Shown here in pieces: positions 41,329 to 51,842 of a DNA stretch of 64,000 nucleotides. The DNA comes from Paracoccaceae bacterium. Its GTDB lineage: Bacteria; Pseudomonadota; Alphaproteobacteria; Rhodobacterales; Rhodobacteraceae. The translations under genes and the position numbers were made by a program. Every line of letters begins with the position of its first letter. Position 1 is the first letter of the stretch. The stretch is from NCBI GenBank assembly GCA_024642725.1, contig JAHEAO010000006.1, positions 1-64,000 of the forward strand, in the 5' to 3' direction. A model generated the notes under the pieces. The model did no database searches and was not told where the DNA came from. It was given only the letters and a program-made list of their open reading frames with translations.

Positions 41329-43859
41329 GTCTGGCGCTTGCCGGCCGTATTGCCCGCAGGGATCTGCGCGGAGGAGTCAAGGGTTTCCGTGTGTTTCTGG
41401 CCTGCCTCGCGCTGGGGGTCGCTGCGATTGCGGCGGTCGGCACGGTTCGCAGCAGCATCGAAGAGGGGCTTCTTCGGGAAGGGGCCACGCTTCTGGGCGG
41501 CGATGCCGAGATCGAACTGACCTACCGCAGAGCGGAGCCTGAAGAACGTGCATGGATGCAAAAGGCCGCTGTTGCCGTTTCAGAAATCGTCGACTTCCGC
41601 TCGATGGCGGTTGTTGGCGAAGGGCTGGCTGTTCAACAGGGTCTTACACAGGTGAAGGCGGTCGACGATGCTTATCCGCTTTATGGTGCGGTTCGGCTGG
41701 ACCCCGACATGGATCTGGCGGTCGCTTTGGATTACCGCAATGGCTTGCCTGGTGCGGTGATGGATCGGGTCCTGGCCGACCGGCTTGGAATTGCGGTGGG
41801 CGACAGCTTCAGACTGGGGACGCAGGATTTCCTGCTATCGTCTGTTTTGGTTCGAGAACCAGACAACACCAGCGGCGGCTTCACGTTGGGGCCGCGAACG
41901 ATCGTCAGAAGCCAGGACCTTGCCTCATCAGGCCTGCTGCAACCCGGAACGCTTTTTGAAACAGCGTATCGGTTGAAGCTGCCAGCGGCTGCCGATCTGG
42001 ATGCGACACGGCAGAGTGCGCTTTCTTCAATCATGGGCGGCGGATTTCGATGGCGCGACAGCCGGAACGGTGCCCCGGGGACGGCGCGGTTCGTCGAGAG
42101 GCTCAGCACCTTTCTGATCCTCGTTGGGATAGCAGGCCTTGCGGTGGGCGGCGTTGGTGTTTCGGCCGCCGTGCGGGCCCATCTTGACGAAAAGGTGCAG
42201 GTGATCGCGACGCTGAAGTCGCTTGGGGCCGAAAATCAGATGATCCTGAAAATATACCTGATCCAGATCGGGCTGCTGACACTTGCGGGTATTCTGATAG
42301 GACTGATACTCGGGGCCGTCGCGCCGCTTCTGCTTGCGCCGATGATCGAAGCCCGGCTGCCGGTTCCCGCAGTGCTCGGCATTCACCCCGGCGCCTTGGC
42401 AGAGGCTGCGCTTTACGGCGCGTTGGCGGCGCTTCTCTTCACGCTTTGGCCGATTTCGCGCACCGAGGACATCCGCGCAGCGGCGCTTTTTCGGGATGCC
42501 GCGCTTGGGCTGACTGGTTGGCCCAGGATGCGCTACGTGGCCCTGACAGGGCTTATCCTGGTCATACTTGTCAGCACTGCAGGTATGTTTTCGGGGCAGA
42601 TGCAGCTTACGGGATGGGCGGCTGTGGCGATTCTTGGGGCATTCCTGACGCTGGTCGCTACGGCGTTGGCAGTGCGGTTTCTGGCGCGATACCTGTCGAC
42701 GGCCGTTCGGCTTCGCGGCCGGCCCTCGCTGCGATTGGCATTGGCCGCCATCGGCGGGCGGGGCAGCGACGCGGTGCCCGTGGTCCTGTCGCTTGGGCTG
42801 GGTCTATCGGTGCTGGCCGCAGTTGGCCAGATCGACGCGAACCTGCGTGGCGCAATTGCGCGCGATCTGCCCAAGGTGGCTCCGTCCTATTTTGTTGTCG
42901 ACATCCAGTCTGACCAGATGGATGGCTTCCTGCAAAGGCTGCACTCCGACCCCGGTGTGAAGCGGGTTGAAGCGGCTCCGATGCTGCGGGGCATAATCAC
43001 CCGGATCAATGGTCGACCGGCAAGGGATGTGGCCGGAGATCATTGGGTCCTGCAAGGCGATCGCGGCATCACCTACTCAGACCGGCCGCCTGTAGGCACC
43101 AAGGTGACCACGGGGACATGGTGGCCGGAAAACTACAGTGGCGCGCCCCAGATGAGCTTTGCCGAGGAAGAAGCACTGGAAATGGGTCTGGAACTCGGGG
43201 ACCGGATCACCGTCAATGTCCTTGGCCGGGAGATCACCGCCACCCTGACAAGCTTCCGGGAAGTCGACTTTTCAAATGCCGGAATGGGTTTTGTGGTGTC
43301 GATGAACCCGTCATCGCTTGCCGGTGCGCCACATAGCTGGATCTCGACGATCTATGCCGACGACGCTTCAGAGGCAGAGATCCTCCGGGGCCTTACCTCT
43401 GATTTCCCGAATATCACGGCGATCCGGGTTCGCGATGCGATTGACCGGGTCAGCGAAGTGTTGCGCGGAATTGCTGCCGCGATCACCTATGGTGCCGCAG
43501 CGACATTGTTGACTGGGGTCATCGTGCTGATCGGGGCCGCTGCCGCAGGCGAGCGTACGCGCACCTATGAAGCTGCAATTCTCAAGACGCTTGGCGCAAC
43601 ACGCGCGGACGTACTCAAGAACTTCCTGTGGCGATCCGCTGTTCTGGGCTTCGCAGCTGGGGCCGTCGCCATTCTTGCTGGAGGACTCGGCGGATGGGCG
43701 GTGACGCATTTCGTCATGGAAACCGATTTCAGGTTCGAACCGGTCTCGGCAATCTTGATCATCTTGGGCGGGGTCACGCTATCCGTTCTGGCGGGGGTGT
43801 ACTTTTCATTGCGGTCGCTGAATGCAAGGCCGGGCCGGATTCTGGCAAGCCGCGAATAG
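41325..43859 (+). CDS. ybbP: FtsX-like ABC permease (YbbP)
   Basis: 844 aa, FtsX-type TM organisation, DEKVQVIATLKSLGAENQMILKIYLIQ; follows ybbA with ATGA overlap. Confidence 0.88.
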   Translation: MSLALAGRIARRDLRGGVKGFRVFLACLALGVAAIAAVGTVRSSIEEGLLREGATLLGGDAEIELTYRRAEPEERAWMQKAAVAVSEIVDFRSMAVVGEGLAVQQGLTQVKAVDDAYPLYGAVRLDPDMDLAVALDYRNGLPGAVMDRVLADRLGIAVGDSFRLGTQDFLLSSVLVREPDNTSGGFTLGPRTIVRSQDLASSGLLQPGTLFETAYRLKLPAAADLDATRQSALSSIMGGGFRWRDSRNGAPGTARFVERLSTFLILVGIAGLAVGGVGVSAAVRAHLDEKVQVIATLKSLGAENQMILKIYLIQIGLLTLAGILIGLILGAVAPLLLAPMIEARLPVPAVLGIHPGALAEAALYGALAALLFTLWPISRTEDIRAAALFRDAALGLTGWPRMRYVALTGLILVILVSTAGMFSGQMQLTGWAAVAILGAFLTLVATALAVRFLARYLSTAVRLRGRPSLRLALAAIGGRGSDAVPVVLSLGLGLSVLAAVGQIDANLRGAIARDLPKVAPSYFVVDIQSDQMDGFLQRLHSDPGVKRVEAAPMLRGIITRINGRPARDVAGDHWVLQGDRGITYSDRPPVGTKVTTGTWWPENYSGAPQMSFAEEEALEMGLELGDRITVNVLGREITATLTSFREVDFSNAGMGFVVSMNPSSLAGAPHSWISTIYADDASEAEILRGLTSDFPNITAIRVRDAIDRVSEVLRGIAAAITYGAAATLLTGVIVLIGAAAAGERTRTYEAAILKTLGATRADVLKNFLWRSAVLGFAAGAVAILAGGLGGWAVTHFVMETDFRFEPVSAILIILGGVTLSVLAGVYFSLRSLNARPGRILASRE

Positions 43860-43912
43860 ACCGCCTGCACGGTCTGTTGCAATTTCCAAGCGCGTCATTG
43901 CCGTTGATCGAC

Positions 43913-45454
43913 CTAGCGCCCAGCGCCTTGTGCATGGCCCGGCAGGTCCAGCCCCGATAGCAGGACGCCATCGGCGATGAGTGCCGCGGCTCGCGCAATA
44001 TCCGGGGCCATGTAACGGTCTTCCCGAACCTCTGGCACGGTCTCACGGAGCGCCTTGATGATCCCCTGCAAGGCGGCGCTAGTCTTCAATGGAGCCCTGA
44101 ACCCGATCCCTTGCGCCGCGCACAGCAATTCGACACCAAGGATTACGTTAAGGTTCGCATTCATCCGCAACAGCCGTCGCGCAGCATGGGCCGCCATGCT
44201 TACATGGTCTTCCTGGTTGGCAGAGGTCGGCGTGGAATCCGTCGAACACGGGTTGGCCAGATGCTTGTTCTCGCTCATCAGGGCCGCAGTTGTGACTTCG
44301 GCGATCATGAAACCGGAGTTCAGGCCAGGTGCCGGTGTCAGGAAGGGAGGCAGGTCGAAGGAAAGGGTTGGATCGACCATCAGGGCAACTCGGCGCTGAG
44401 CAATCGCACCGATCTCGCAAAGTGCCAGCGCGATCTGATCCGCAGCAAATGCGACGGGTTCCGCGTGGAAATTGCCGCCGGATACGATCAGCCCCTCGCC
44501 TGTCAGGACGAGTGGATTGTCGGTGACGGCATTTGCCTCGATCTCGAGCGTACGGCCGGCAAAATGCAACAGGTCCATGGCAGCCCCGGTAACCTGTGGC
44601 TGACAGCGGATGCAGTAGGGGTCCTGTACGCGTGTATCGCCGTCGCGGTGGCTTTCCCGGATTTCCGAGCCATCCATCAACGCTCTTTGAGCGCGGGCGA
44701 CAGCAATTTGTCCGGGATGGCCGCGCAAAGTGTGAATTTCATCCACGAGTGGAGCCGTCGACCCCATGATGGCATCTGTAGACAACGCCGCGGTAATGAC
44801 CGATGCGGACGCGTTGCGCCACGCAGAGAACAGCGCCGCGAGCGCGCAGGCGGTTGAAAACTGGGTGCCATTGATCAGGGCAAGGCCTTCTTTCGGACCG
44901 AGTTCTATCGGCGTCAGCCCGGCTTTGGTCAAAGCCTCTTTGCCGGGCAGCTTCTGTCCATCGAATACGGCCTCGCCTTCGCCGATCAAGACGGCGGCCA
45001 TATGCGCCAGTGGTGCAAGATCGCCGGAGGCGCCGACGGAACCCTGAACCGGTATGACCGGCAAGACGCCCTTGGCCAGCATCGCCTCGATCAGGGCGAC
45101 GGTTGCCCATGCAACGCCCGACGCGCCACGGCCGAGAGAGAGCAGTTTCAGCACCATCATCAACCGTGTCGTTGCAGCATCAAGCTGTTCGCCGACGCCG
45201 CAGCAATGCGAGAGTATCAGATTGCGCTGCAGCTTCGCGGTATCATTCGCTGCAATCTTGACGCTGGCTAGTTTGCCAAACCCGGTATTCACGCCGTAGA
45301 TGGCATCTTTACCCTGAGCCGCCCTGAAGACGAGCGCGGCGGCGGCCTCGACCCCCGATCGGGCAGCAGAGGCAAGCGTCACGGGATCGGTGCCCCGCCA
45401 GACAATCTCGAGCTGACACAGGTCTGCCTGTCCGGGGGTCAACGTCACGGTCAT
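43913..45454 (-). CDS. hutH: Histidine ammonia-lyase
   Basis: MIO motif [46 protein letters not shown]; start 45454 has GGAG 8 nt upstream. Confidence 0.92.
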   Translation of the reverse strand: MTVTLTPGQADLCQLEIVWRGTDPVTLASAARSGVEAAAALVFRAAQGKDAIYGVNTGFGKLASVKIAANDTAKLQRNLILSHCCGVGEQLDAATTRLMMVLKLLSLGRGASGVAWATVALIEAMLAKGVLPVIPVQGSVGASGDLAPLAHMAAVLIGEGEAVFDGQKLPGKEALTKAGLTPIELGPKEGLALINGTQFSTACALAALFSAWRNASASVITAALSTDAIMGSTAPLVDEIHTLRGHPGQIAVARAQRALMDGSEIRESHRDGDTRVQDPYCIRCQPQVTGAAMDLLHFAGRTLEIEANAVTDNPLVLTGEGLIVSGGNFHAEPVAFAADQIALALCEIGAIAQRRVALMVDPTLSFDLPPFLTPAPGLNSGFMIAEVTTAALMSENKHLANPCSTDSTPTSANQEDHVSMAAHAARRLLRMNANLNVILGVELLCAAQGIGFRAPLKTSAALQGIIKALRETVPEVREDRYMAPDIARAAALIADGVLLSGLDLPGHAQGAGR

Positions 45455-45532
45455 TGGTGGGGCTCCGTTGGTGAGTGGCATTCCTGACCGGCAACCGCGA
45501 CTCAGCGGTTGCTCAGGAACTTTGGTGTGTTA

Positions 45533-45548
45533 TTATGTCTGCACATAA
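45533..45548. promoter_or_regulatory. Candidate HutC-type operator
   Basis: TTATGT-CTGC-ACATAA perfect inverted repeat in the hutH/hutC divergent region. Confidence 0.55.
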
Positions 45549-45604
45549 AAGCATGTCAAGGAGGCAGGCCCTGCCGAGCTCTCAACAGGCAGGAGCGAAT
45601 TGAA

Positions 45605-46306
45605 ATGGCCGGATCAGAAATCAACAACTGGCGCGCAGTTGAAGGAGAAGTCCGGCGGCGTATCCACTCCCGCATCTGGAAGCCCGGCGAGCTCATTCCC
45701 AATGAGGCGGACTTGGCCATAGAATTTGGCTGTGCCCGGGCGACGGTCAACCGGGCCCTGCGCGCGCTGGCCCAATCCGGGCTTTTGGATCGACGGCGAA
45801 AGGCCGGGACTCGCGTTGCGCTCCATCCTGTCGGAAAAGCCGTCCTAGATATTCCGGTTATCCGGCAAGAAATCGAGGAGGGCGGGTTTCGTTATGGATA
45901 TCGTCTTTTGCATCGGGCGACCGAACAAGCGCCGGAAGGCAAACTGAACCGGATGAGGATATCTCCGCCAAGACCGCTCTTGCATGTGGTAGCGGTCCAT
46001 CTCGCCGATCAAACGCCCTACGTGGCAGAGGATCGCTGGATCGATCCGACCGTCGTCCCGACCGCTTTGTCAGCGCCATTTGCGACCATCAGCGCGAACG
46101 AGTGGCTGTTGCAGCACACCCCCTACACCAGATCCGACATTGACTTCACTGCCGTGGCGCTACCATCGGAGATGGCGCAAATATTGGGAGCGGAGCCGCA
46201 GGCCGCGGCATTCCTGATTGCGCGCACGACCTGGGATTCCGAGCGGGCGGTCACGGCTGTCGATCTCTACTACGCACCGGGCTACAGGATGAAGACTAGG
46301 CTGTGA
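45605..46306 (+). CDS. hutC: GntR/HutC-family transcriptional regulator
   Basis: WKPGELIPNEADLAIEFGCARATVNRALRALAQSGLLDRRRKAGTRVA wHTH plus UTRA-like C-terminus; divergent from hutH. Confidence 0.85.
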   Translation: MAGSEINNWRAVEGEVRRRIHSRIWKPGELIPNEADLAIEFGCARATVNRALRALAQSGLLDRRRKAGTRVALHPVGKAVLDIPVIRQEIEEGGFRYGYRLLHRATEQAPEGKLNRMRISPPRPLLHVVAVHLADQTPYVAEDRWIDPTVVPTALSAPFATISANEWLLQHTPYTRSDIDFTAVALPSEMAQILGAEPQAAAFLIARTTWDSERAVTAVDLYYAPGYRMKTRL

Positions 46307-46393
46307 GGCGCGGTGCGGGGGTGGACATCTGCCATCGAATAGCTGTCTGTTTCAGCCGGGCAGGCCGGTAGAGAGATCAAGGGATTGGGCAGG

Positions 46394-47050
46394 ATGCTTC
46401 AGGTCGAAAACCTTAGCAAACGCTATGATGCCGCCGACGGGCCCGTTCCGGTCCTCAGAGATGTATGCTTTGCAATGAGCCGTGGAGAAACTCTGGCCCT
46501 GACAGGTGAATCCGGAAGCGGAAAGAGCACACTCTTGCATCTCATCGGCGGGCTCGATCAGCCGGATTCAGGTAGTATTACGATCGACGGGACACGCTTG
46601 ACGGACCTCAGGGATCGAGGGCGCGCGGCTTTGCGGCGGGGAACGGTCGGCATCGTGTTTCAACAGTTCAACCTGATCCCAAGCCTGACAGTCGCCGCCA
46701 ACATCGCGTTTCAGGCAAGGCTTGCCGGCAGGCTGGATACCGGCTGGATTGACTCCATAGTCGAGCGGATCGGGTTGTCAGATCACCTTACAAAATATCC
46801 CGAAGCCTTGTCAGGTGGGCAGCAACAACGCGTCGCGATTGCACGCACGTTGGCATGCCGGCCAAAGTTGGTGCTTGCTGACGAGCCTACTGGAAATCTG
46901 GATGAAGACAATTCGCAAGTCGTTCTGCGCCTCTTTCTGGAGATGGCGGAAGAAGCCGGCACAACGGTGCTGATGGTAACCCACTCCACTGCGCTTGCCG
47001 ATCACATGCAGCGGAGGCTGCACCTGAGCCATGGCAGGATAAACGCGTGA
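46394..47050 (+). CDS. ABC transporter ATP-binding protein (LolD-like)
   Basis: [52 protein letters not shown]. Confidence 0.9.
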   Translation: MLQVENLSKRYDAADGPVPVLRDVCFAMSRGETLALTGESGSGKSTLLHLIGGLDQPDSGSITIDGTRLTDLRDRGRAALRRGTVGIVFQQFNLIPSLTVAANIAFQARLAGRLDTGWIDSIVERIGLSDHLTKYPEALSGGQQQRVAIARTLACRPKLVLADEPTGNLDEDNSQVVLRLFLEMAEEAGTTVLMVTHSTALADHMQRRLHLSHGRINA

Positions 47051-49443
47051 CTGTAGCCGGGCTTCAGGCTCTGCTGTCGCACTGGCTTCGCAACCCATGG
47101 CAAGCCTTTACGATGATTGCAGGGCTGGCAATGGCGACGGCACTGTGGGCCGGGGTTCAGGCGATAAACGCTGAAGCACGCGCCAGCTATGACAGGGCTG
47201 CCCAAGCAATCGGCCAGACCCGCTTCGATCAAATTGTCCGCACCGATGGCGGTGTCTTGGGCATGGACGATTTCGTCGCGCTTCGCAGGGCGGGATGGCT
47301 GGTGAGCCCTCTTCTTGAAGGCGAAGTAGCTTTGGGGCGAGATACCTTCCAAGTTATCGGCGTTGATCCCCTGACGCTGCCGCGCGACGGTGCCGGGCCT
47401 GCACTTCCGGGTGCCGGTGACTTGGTCGAGTTTCTGTCGCCGGACGGATTCGCCCTCGTCCATCCCGACGATGCCGGTGCTTTAGCTAACCTGGGCCCCA
47501 AGATCGAGGCCCAACCGGATGTGGGCCAAGGCACGATCGTCGTGAATTTGGGGCAGGCACACGAGCTTCTTGGGCGGGCAGGTGTGATGCATCTGGTTGC
47601 GGCGGAAAAACAGCCGTTGGGCCGCCCGCCTTTGGCGGCTGTGAACCCGGCGTTTGAGTTGCGTGAGCATCAGGAACAGGGCGATGTCGAGCGCCTGACC
47701 CAGAGCTTTCATATGAACCTGACCGCCTTTGGTTTGCTGTCCTTCGCTGTCGGTATCTTCATTGTTTACGGGGCCATTGGGCTTGCCTTCGAACAACGCC
47801 GCGCGGTCTTTCGGACCTTGCGCACTCTGGGGGTGCCATTGTCGAAACTATTTGGGCTGCTTGCGCTCGAACTGACAATCTTCGCTTTTCTTGCAGGGAC
47901 CTTGGGGGTGGCGCTGGGCTATGTCTTTGCTGCGGCTCTGCTTCCGGATGTCGCCGCGACACTCCGGGGTCTCTACGGCGCGGATATTGCCGGAGATCTT
48001 TCATTGCGGTCATCCTGGTGGCTTTCGGGTTTGGGAATGGCGCTGGGCGGCACCATGGTCGCCGCCGTCGGCGTCTTCGCGCGCCTCAACCGTTTGCCCG
48101 TTCTTGCGGCAAACCAGCCACGCGCCTGGACCTTTGATGCCCGAAGGTCCAACCGGCTCATGGCCCTGTTCGCAGGCGGTCTTGCAGTGGTTGGGATCGT
48201 ATTGGCAATCTCTGCAACGGGGCTGCCCGCCGGGTTTGCTACGCTCGCCTGCTTGCTGATTGCTGGCGCGCTTTCTCTGCCCCTGTTTCTGGATCTGATG
48301 CTGCGGCGGGCCGAAGGGCTCGCCCGGAATGCGGTGCCGCAATGGTTCTGGGCAGATGCGCGGCAACAACTGCCCGGGCTCTCGATGGCGCTGATGGCGC
48401 TGCTGCTTGCCATGGCCGCCAATATCGGGGTGTCGACCATGGTTTCAAGCTTTCGGCTGACTTTCGTGGGCTGGCTGGACCAGCGGCTTGCGTCCGAGAT
48501 TTACGTGACGGCGCGCGACCCGGAAGAAGCCGCGGCGCTTACGCGGTTTCTGGCGGGCAAGGTCGACGCTGCGCTGCCGATCGTCTTTGTCGAAAGGCAA
48601 ATCGGAGATTTGCCCGCCCGGGTCTACGGCGTGATTGATCATGCTACATATCGGGACAACTGGCACTTGCTGGAATCCGCGCCGGATGCCTGGGACAAGC
48701 TTGCAGCAGGCCAGGGAGTTCTGGTCAACGAACAGCTTTATCGGCGGGAAGGGCTGGCCATAGGCGACAGTCTTGCCGATGGCAGCGGTGATAGGGTGGT
48801 GGGCGTCTACGGCGATTACGGAAACCCGATCGGTCAGGTCGTCATGGGCTACAGTTCTTTTCGCCAGAAATATCCGGGCGCCATTGCGCTGCGGTATGGG
48901 ATTCGGACCGGTTCAACCGATCCGAACGCGCTTGCTGACGAGATCCGGCAGACGTTTGACCTGCCGGACGACGCGGTCGTCGATCAGGTCTTTATCAAAG
49001 GCAGATCAAAAGAGATCTTCGAGCGCACATTTTCGGTTACTTCCGCATTGAACATGCTGACCTTGTCTGTGGCAGGCTTTGCAATTCTGATCAGTCTTCT
49101 GACACTGGCGACCATGCGGCTGCCACAGCTTGCGCCGCTCTGGGCGCTTGGGCTGACACGGAGGCAACTTGCAAGCATGGAGTTGGCCCGTGCGGCGATC
49201 CTGGCGGCCTTGACCGGCGTGGCCGCGATGCCGTTGGGGTTGGGTTTGGCATGGGTGCTGCTTGCCATTGTCAACGTGCAGGCCTTTGGCTGGCGATTGC
49301 CGATGCATGTTTTCCCGTTCGAATATCTGAAGCTGGCTGGACTGACGCTGGTTGCGGCCTTGCTTGCAGCCCTGTGGCCGGCGGTGCGACTTGCCCGGAC
49401 TCCGGCGGATGCGCTTTTGAAAGTCTTCAGCAATGAACGCTAG
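47047..49443 (+). CDS. FtsX-like ABC permease (GTG start)
   Basis: 798 aa, FtsX-type TM blocks; overlaps preceding ATPase by 4 nt. Confidence 0.88.
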   Translation: MTVAGLQALLSHWLRNPWQAFTMIAGLAMATALWAGVQAINAEARASYDRAAQAIGQTRFDQIVRTDGGVLGMDDFVALRRAGWLVSPLLEGEVALGRDTFQVIGVDPLTLPRDGAGPALPGAGDLVEFLSPDGFALVHPDDAGALANLGPKIEAQPDVGQGTIVVNLGQAHELLGRAGVMHLVAAEKQPLGRPPLAAVNPAFELREHQEQGDVERLTQSFHMNLTAFGLLSFAVGIFIVYGAIGLAFEQRRAVFRTLRTLGVPLSKLFGLLALELTIFAFLAGTLGVALGYVFAAALLPDVAATLRGLYGADIAGDLSLRSSWWLSGLGMALGGTMVAAVGVFARLNRLPVLAANQPRAWTFDARRSNRLMALFAGGLAVVGIVLAISATGLPAGFATLACLLIAGALSLPLFLDLMLRRAEGLARNAVPQWFWADARQQLPGLSMALMALLLAMAANIGVSTMVSSFRLTFVGWLDQRLASEIYVTARDPEEAAALTRFLAGKVDAALPIVFVERQIGDLPARVYGVIDHATYRDNWHLLESAPDAWDKLAAGQGVLVNEQLYRREGLAIGDSLADGSGDRVVGVYGDYGNPIGQVVMGYSSFRQKYPGAIALRYGIRTGSTDPNALADEIRQTFDLPDDAVVDQVFIKGRSKEIFERTFSVTSALNMLTLSVAGFAILISLLTLATMRLPQLAPLWALGLTRRQLASMELARAAILAALTGVAAMPLGLGLAWVLLAIVNVQAFGWRLPMHVFPFEYLKLAGLTLVAALLAALWPAVRLARTPADALLKVFSNER

Positions 49444-50485
49444 AGCAATTGCTTTCCTGTTGTTCATACTGCCATCCTTGGCCAATGCGCAGGGATTTGC
49501 CGGGCTGGGAACGGTCGCCGACAATTTCGCCACGCCAGAAATCGGGCGAGTATTGAGCTTCCCCGCCGATCACGCCGCCCATCCGGAGTACCGCATCGAA
49601 TGGTGGTATTTGACGTCAAATCTGACCGGGGCCGATGGCACTGACTATGGCTTGCAGTGGACACTTTTTCGCGCTGGTCTAAAGCCTGACGTCAGTGAGC
49701 ATTGGCAAGGCTCGCAGCTTTGGATGGGTCATGCCGCCATAACCACCCCTGAAGGGCATTTCTTCACGGAACGACTGGCGCTCGGCGGGACGGGCCAAGC
49801 TGGTGTGGAGGCAGACCCGTTTGCGGCCTGGATTGACGAATGGCAGATGACGGCAACACCCGACCTGTCAGAGATGGCGCTGAATGCCGCTGGCTTGGAC
49901 TTTGCCTATGATCTCTCGCTATTGGCCACCGGACCGCTGGTCCTTCACGGGCAGAGTGGATATTCGACCAAGTCGGCCGCGGGGCAAGCAAGCTATTACT
50001 ATTCCCAGCCCTTCTACGAGGTGACAGGAACACTGGTACTGCCCTCTGGCGAAGTTGGGGTCAGCGGAAGCGCTTGGTTGGATCACGAATGGTCCTCTCA
50101 GCCGCTCGCGGGCACGCAGGAAGGCTGGGACTGGTTTTCGCTGAGCTTTGACGACGGCTCCCGATTGATGGGGTTCCAGCTTCGTCACACGGATGGCGCG
50201 AGATTCAGCTCTGCCAGCTGGATTGCACCTGACGGCGCCACGAAATCCTATCCGGATGGTTCATTTGTTGCAGAGCCTTTGTCCTTATCGACCGTCGATG
50301 GAATAGAGCTTCCAACCAAATGGCATGTGTCGTTGCGGGATCAGGCTATCGACGTGACCGTCGCCGCCGTGAACGACAAGGCATGGATGGCCACCTCGGT
50401 CCCCTACTGGGAGGGGCCGGTGAAGATCACGGGAAGCCGCAAAGGCAGTGGCTATCTTGAGATGACGGGGTACAAGAAAGAATAA
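49433..50485 (+). CDS. Exported AttH/lipocalin-like (carotenoid 1,2-hydratase superfamily) protein
   Basis: Signal peptide; FPADHAAHPEYRIEWWYLTSNLTGADGTDYGLQWTLFRAGL; SGSAWLDHEWSSQPL. Confidence 0.87.
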   Translation: MNARAIAFLLFILPSLANAQGFAGLGTVADNFATPEIGRVLSFPADHAAHPEYRIEWWYLTSNLTGADGTDYGLQWTLFRAGLKPDVSEHWQGSQLWMGHAAITTPEGHFFTERLALGGTGQAGVEADPFAAWIDEWQMTATPDLSEMALNAAGLDFAYDLSLLATGPLVLHGQSGYSTKSAAGQASYYYSQPFYEVTGTLVLPSGEVGVSGSAWLDHEWSSQPLAGTQEGWDWFSLSFDDGSRLMGFQLRHTDGARFSSASWIAPDGATKSYPDGSFVAEPLSLSTVDGIELPTKWHVSLRDQAIDVTVAAVNDKAWMATSVPYWEGPVKITGSRKGSGYLEMTGYKKE

Positions 50486-50503
50486 CTCGGGCCAAAAGCT
50501 TGG

Positions 50504-51028
50504 CTAAGAGCCTGCTTTGGCGGGATGCGAAGTTTCTTTCTGGAACCATGCCATCAGAGATTCCTCGTTCGGGGCAATATACGCGGCCGCATCCCCTGTG
50601 AATTCATCAAAGGACCTCTGGCTGAGTTTGCTGACACCAAGGACCACAGGTATGTTCCTTGCAAGGGCCTCGGCGATGAGGGGCCTGAAACCGCGGCCAT
50701 CGGCTTCGTGCTTTCCGAACTTGTTGATGATCAGCAGATCGGGCCCGTCTTCAAGGCTGGCCGCCACAGCTCCGACGGCCTGTTCCAGCGCTCCGGGATC
50801 CAGCCGGCATCCCTTCGCTTCCTTGCCCAGCGACTGCGAGATTCTGAAGACCGGACCATCAGGCAGGACACGCACATCCATGTCACACAGGCCAATGTCG
50901 CAGTTTTCGGAGTTTGTCTGGACGACGCCAGCCAGCTTCAGCCCGGCCGCCATGAGCGCCGCTGCAGTCTGGGCTAGGATGCGGTCAACTTCACCGCGGT
51001 TTTGAGACGTGGTATATCCCAGTTTCAT
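50504..51028 (-). CDS. DUF2478-family protein (P-loop-related NTPase-like)
   Basis: In-frame Met MKLGYTTSQNRGEVDRILAQ at 51028; GVVQTN...CDMDVRVLPDGP...LLIINKFGKHEADGRGFRPLIAEAL. Confidence 0.72.
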   Translation of the reverse strand: MKLGYTTSQNRGEVDRILAQTAAALMAAGLKLAGVVQTNSENCDIGLCDMDVRVLPDGPVFRISQSLGKEAKGCRLDPGALEQAVGAVAASLEDGPDLLIINKFGKHEADGRGFRPLIAEALARNIPVVLGVSKLSQRSFDEFTGDAAAYIAPNEESLMAWFQKETSHPAKAGS

Positions 51029-51038
51029 CGTTAGTACC

Positions 51039-51842
51039 TCAGTGTTTCCTGGTCCAAACGACAGGAAACCAGTCTTCCCGTAACCTTTGTCCGTTCTGCA
51101 TGTCGTGGCCCGGATATGGCGGAGAAGTTCGTCCCGGCCGCTCGATATAGCGGGCATCGTCACCGACCCAACGTAGGCTCAACGCTCGCCGGCGCGTCGC
51201 CGACATGTTGCCCCGTGCGCCATGAACGGTCTTGTAGTCAAACAGAACAACGTCTCCTGGCTCCATGTCCCATTCCAGAACTTCCACATCTTCGGGATTG
51301 GCGTCCGGATCCGGCACGGGTGTCCAGTCGGCCTTGCTGTCATAGAAATCGCTGTCATCTGCCCAGCTGACCGGCCGCACCATCCTGGGCCAAAGATGGG
51401 ATCCGCCAATAAAACGAAGGCTTGCTTCACGTACTGGATCAAGGGGAATCCACTGGCTGACTGTTTGCCGGCCTTCAACGAAGTAATAGGGGGCGTCCTG
51501 ATGCCACGGCGTCGGCTTGGGCGTTCCGGGTTCCTTGACCAGAACATGGTCGTGAAAGAACTGAGCCGTGTCAGATGCCATGGCCCGAGCGGCAAGTTCT
51601 GCCGCCGGGCTTTCGCGTACGACGTGTTCGAACTCGGGAATTCGCGTCCAGTTGCAATAATCGTCGAAGAACCTGCCTTCGGACACGGCATTCTCACTGG
51701 CGTAGGGTCCGGGTTCGGCCATATTCCTTGCGACACCGGCGGCCATGATGTCGATCCAATCGGTAAAGACGCCTCGCAGGACGATTACACCATCCCGTTG
51801 AAACGTTTTGATTTGTTCGTCGGTCATCATCGTTTCTGCCAA
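51039..51842 (-). CDS. Phytanoyl-CoA dioxygenase (PhyH)-family Fe(II)/2OG oxygenase
   Basis: PTPWHQDAPYYF (HxD) and FDYKTVHGARGNMSATRRRALSLRW (distal His and Arg). Confidence 0.88.
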   Translation of the reverse strand: MAETMMTDEQIKTFQRDGVIVLRGVFTDWIDIMAAGVARNMAEPGPYASENAVSEGRFFDDYCNWTRIPEFEHVVRESPAAELAARAMASDTAQFFHDHVLVKEPGTPKPTPWHQDAPYYFVEGRQTVSQWIPLDPVREASLRFIGGSHLWPRMVRPVSWADDSDFYDSKADWTPVPDPDANPEDVEVLEWDMEPGDVVLFDYKTVHGARGNMSATRRRALSLRWVGDDARYIERPGRTSPPYPGHDMQNGQRLREDWFPVVWTRKH

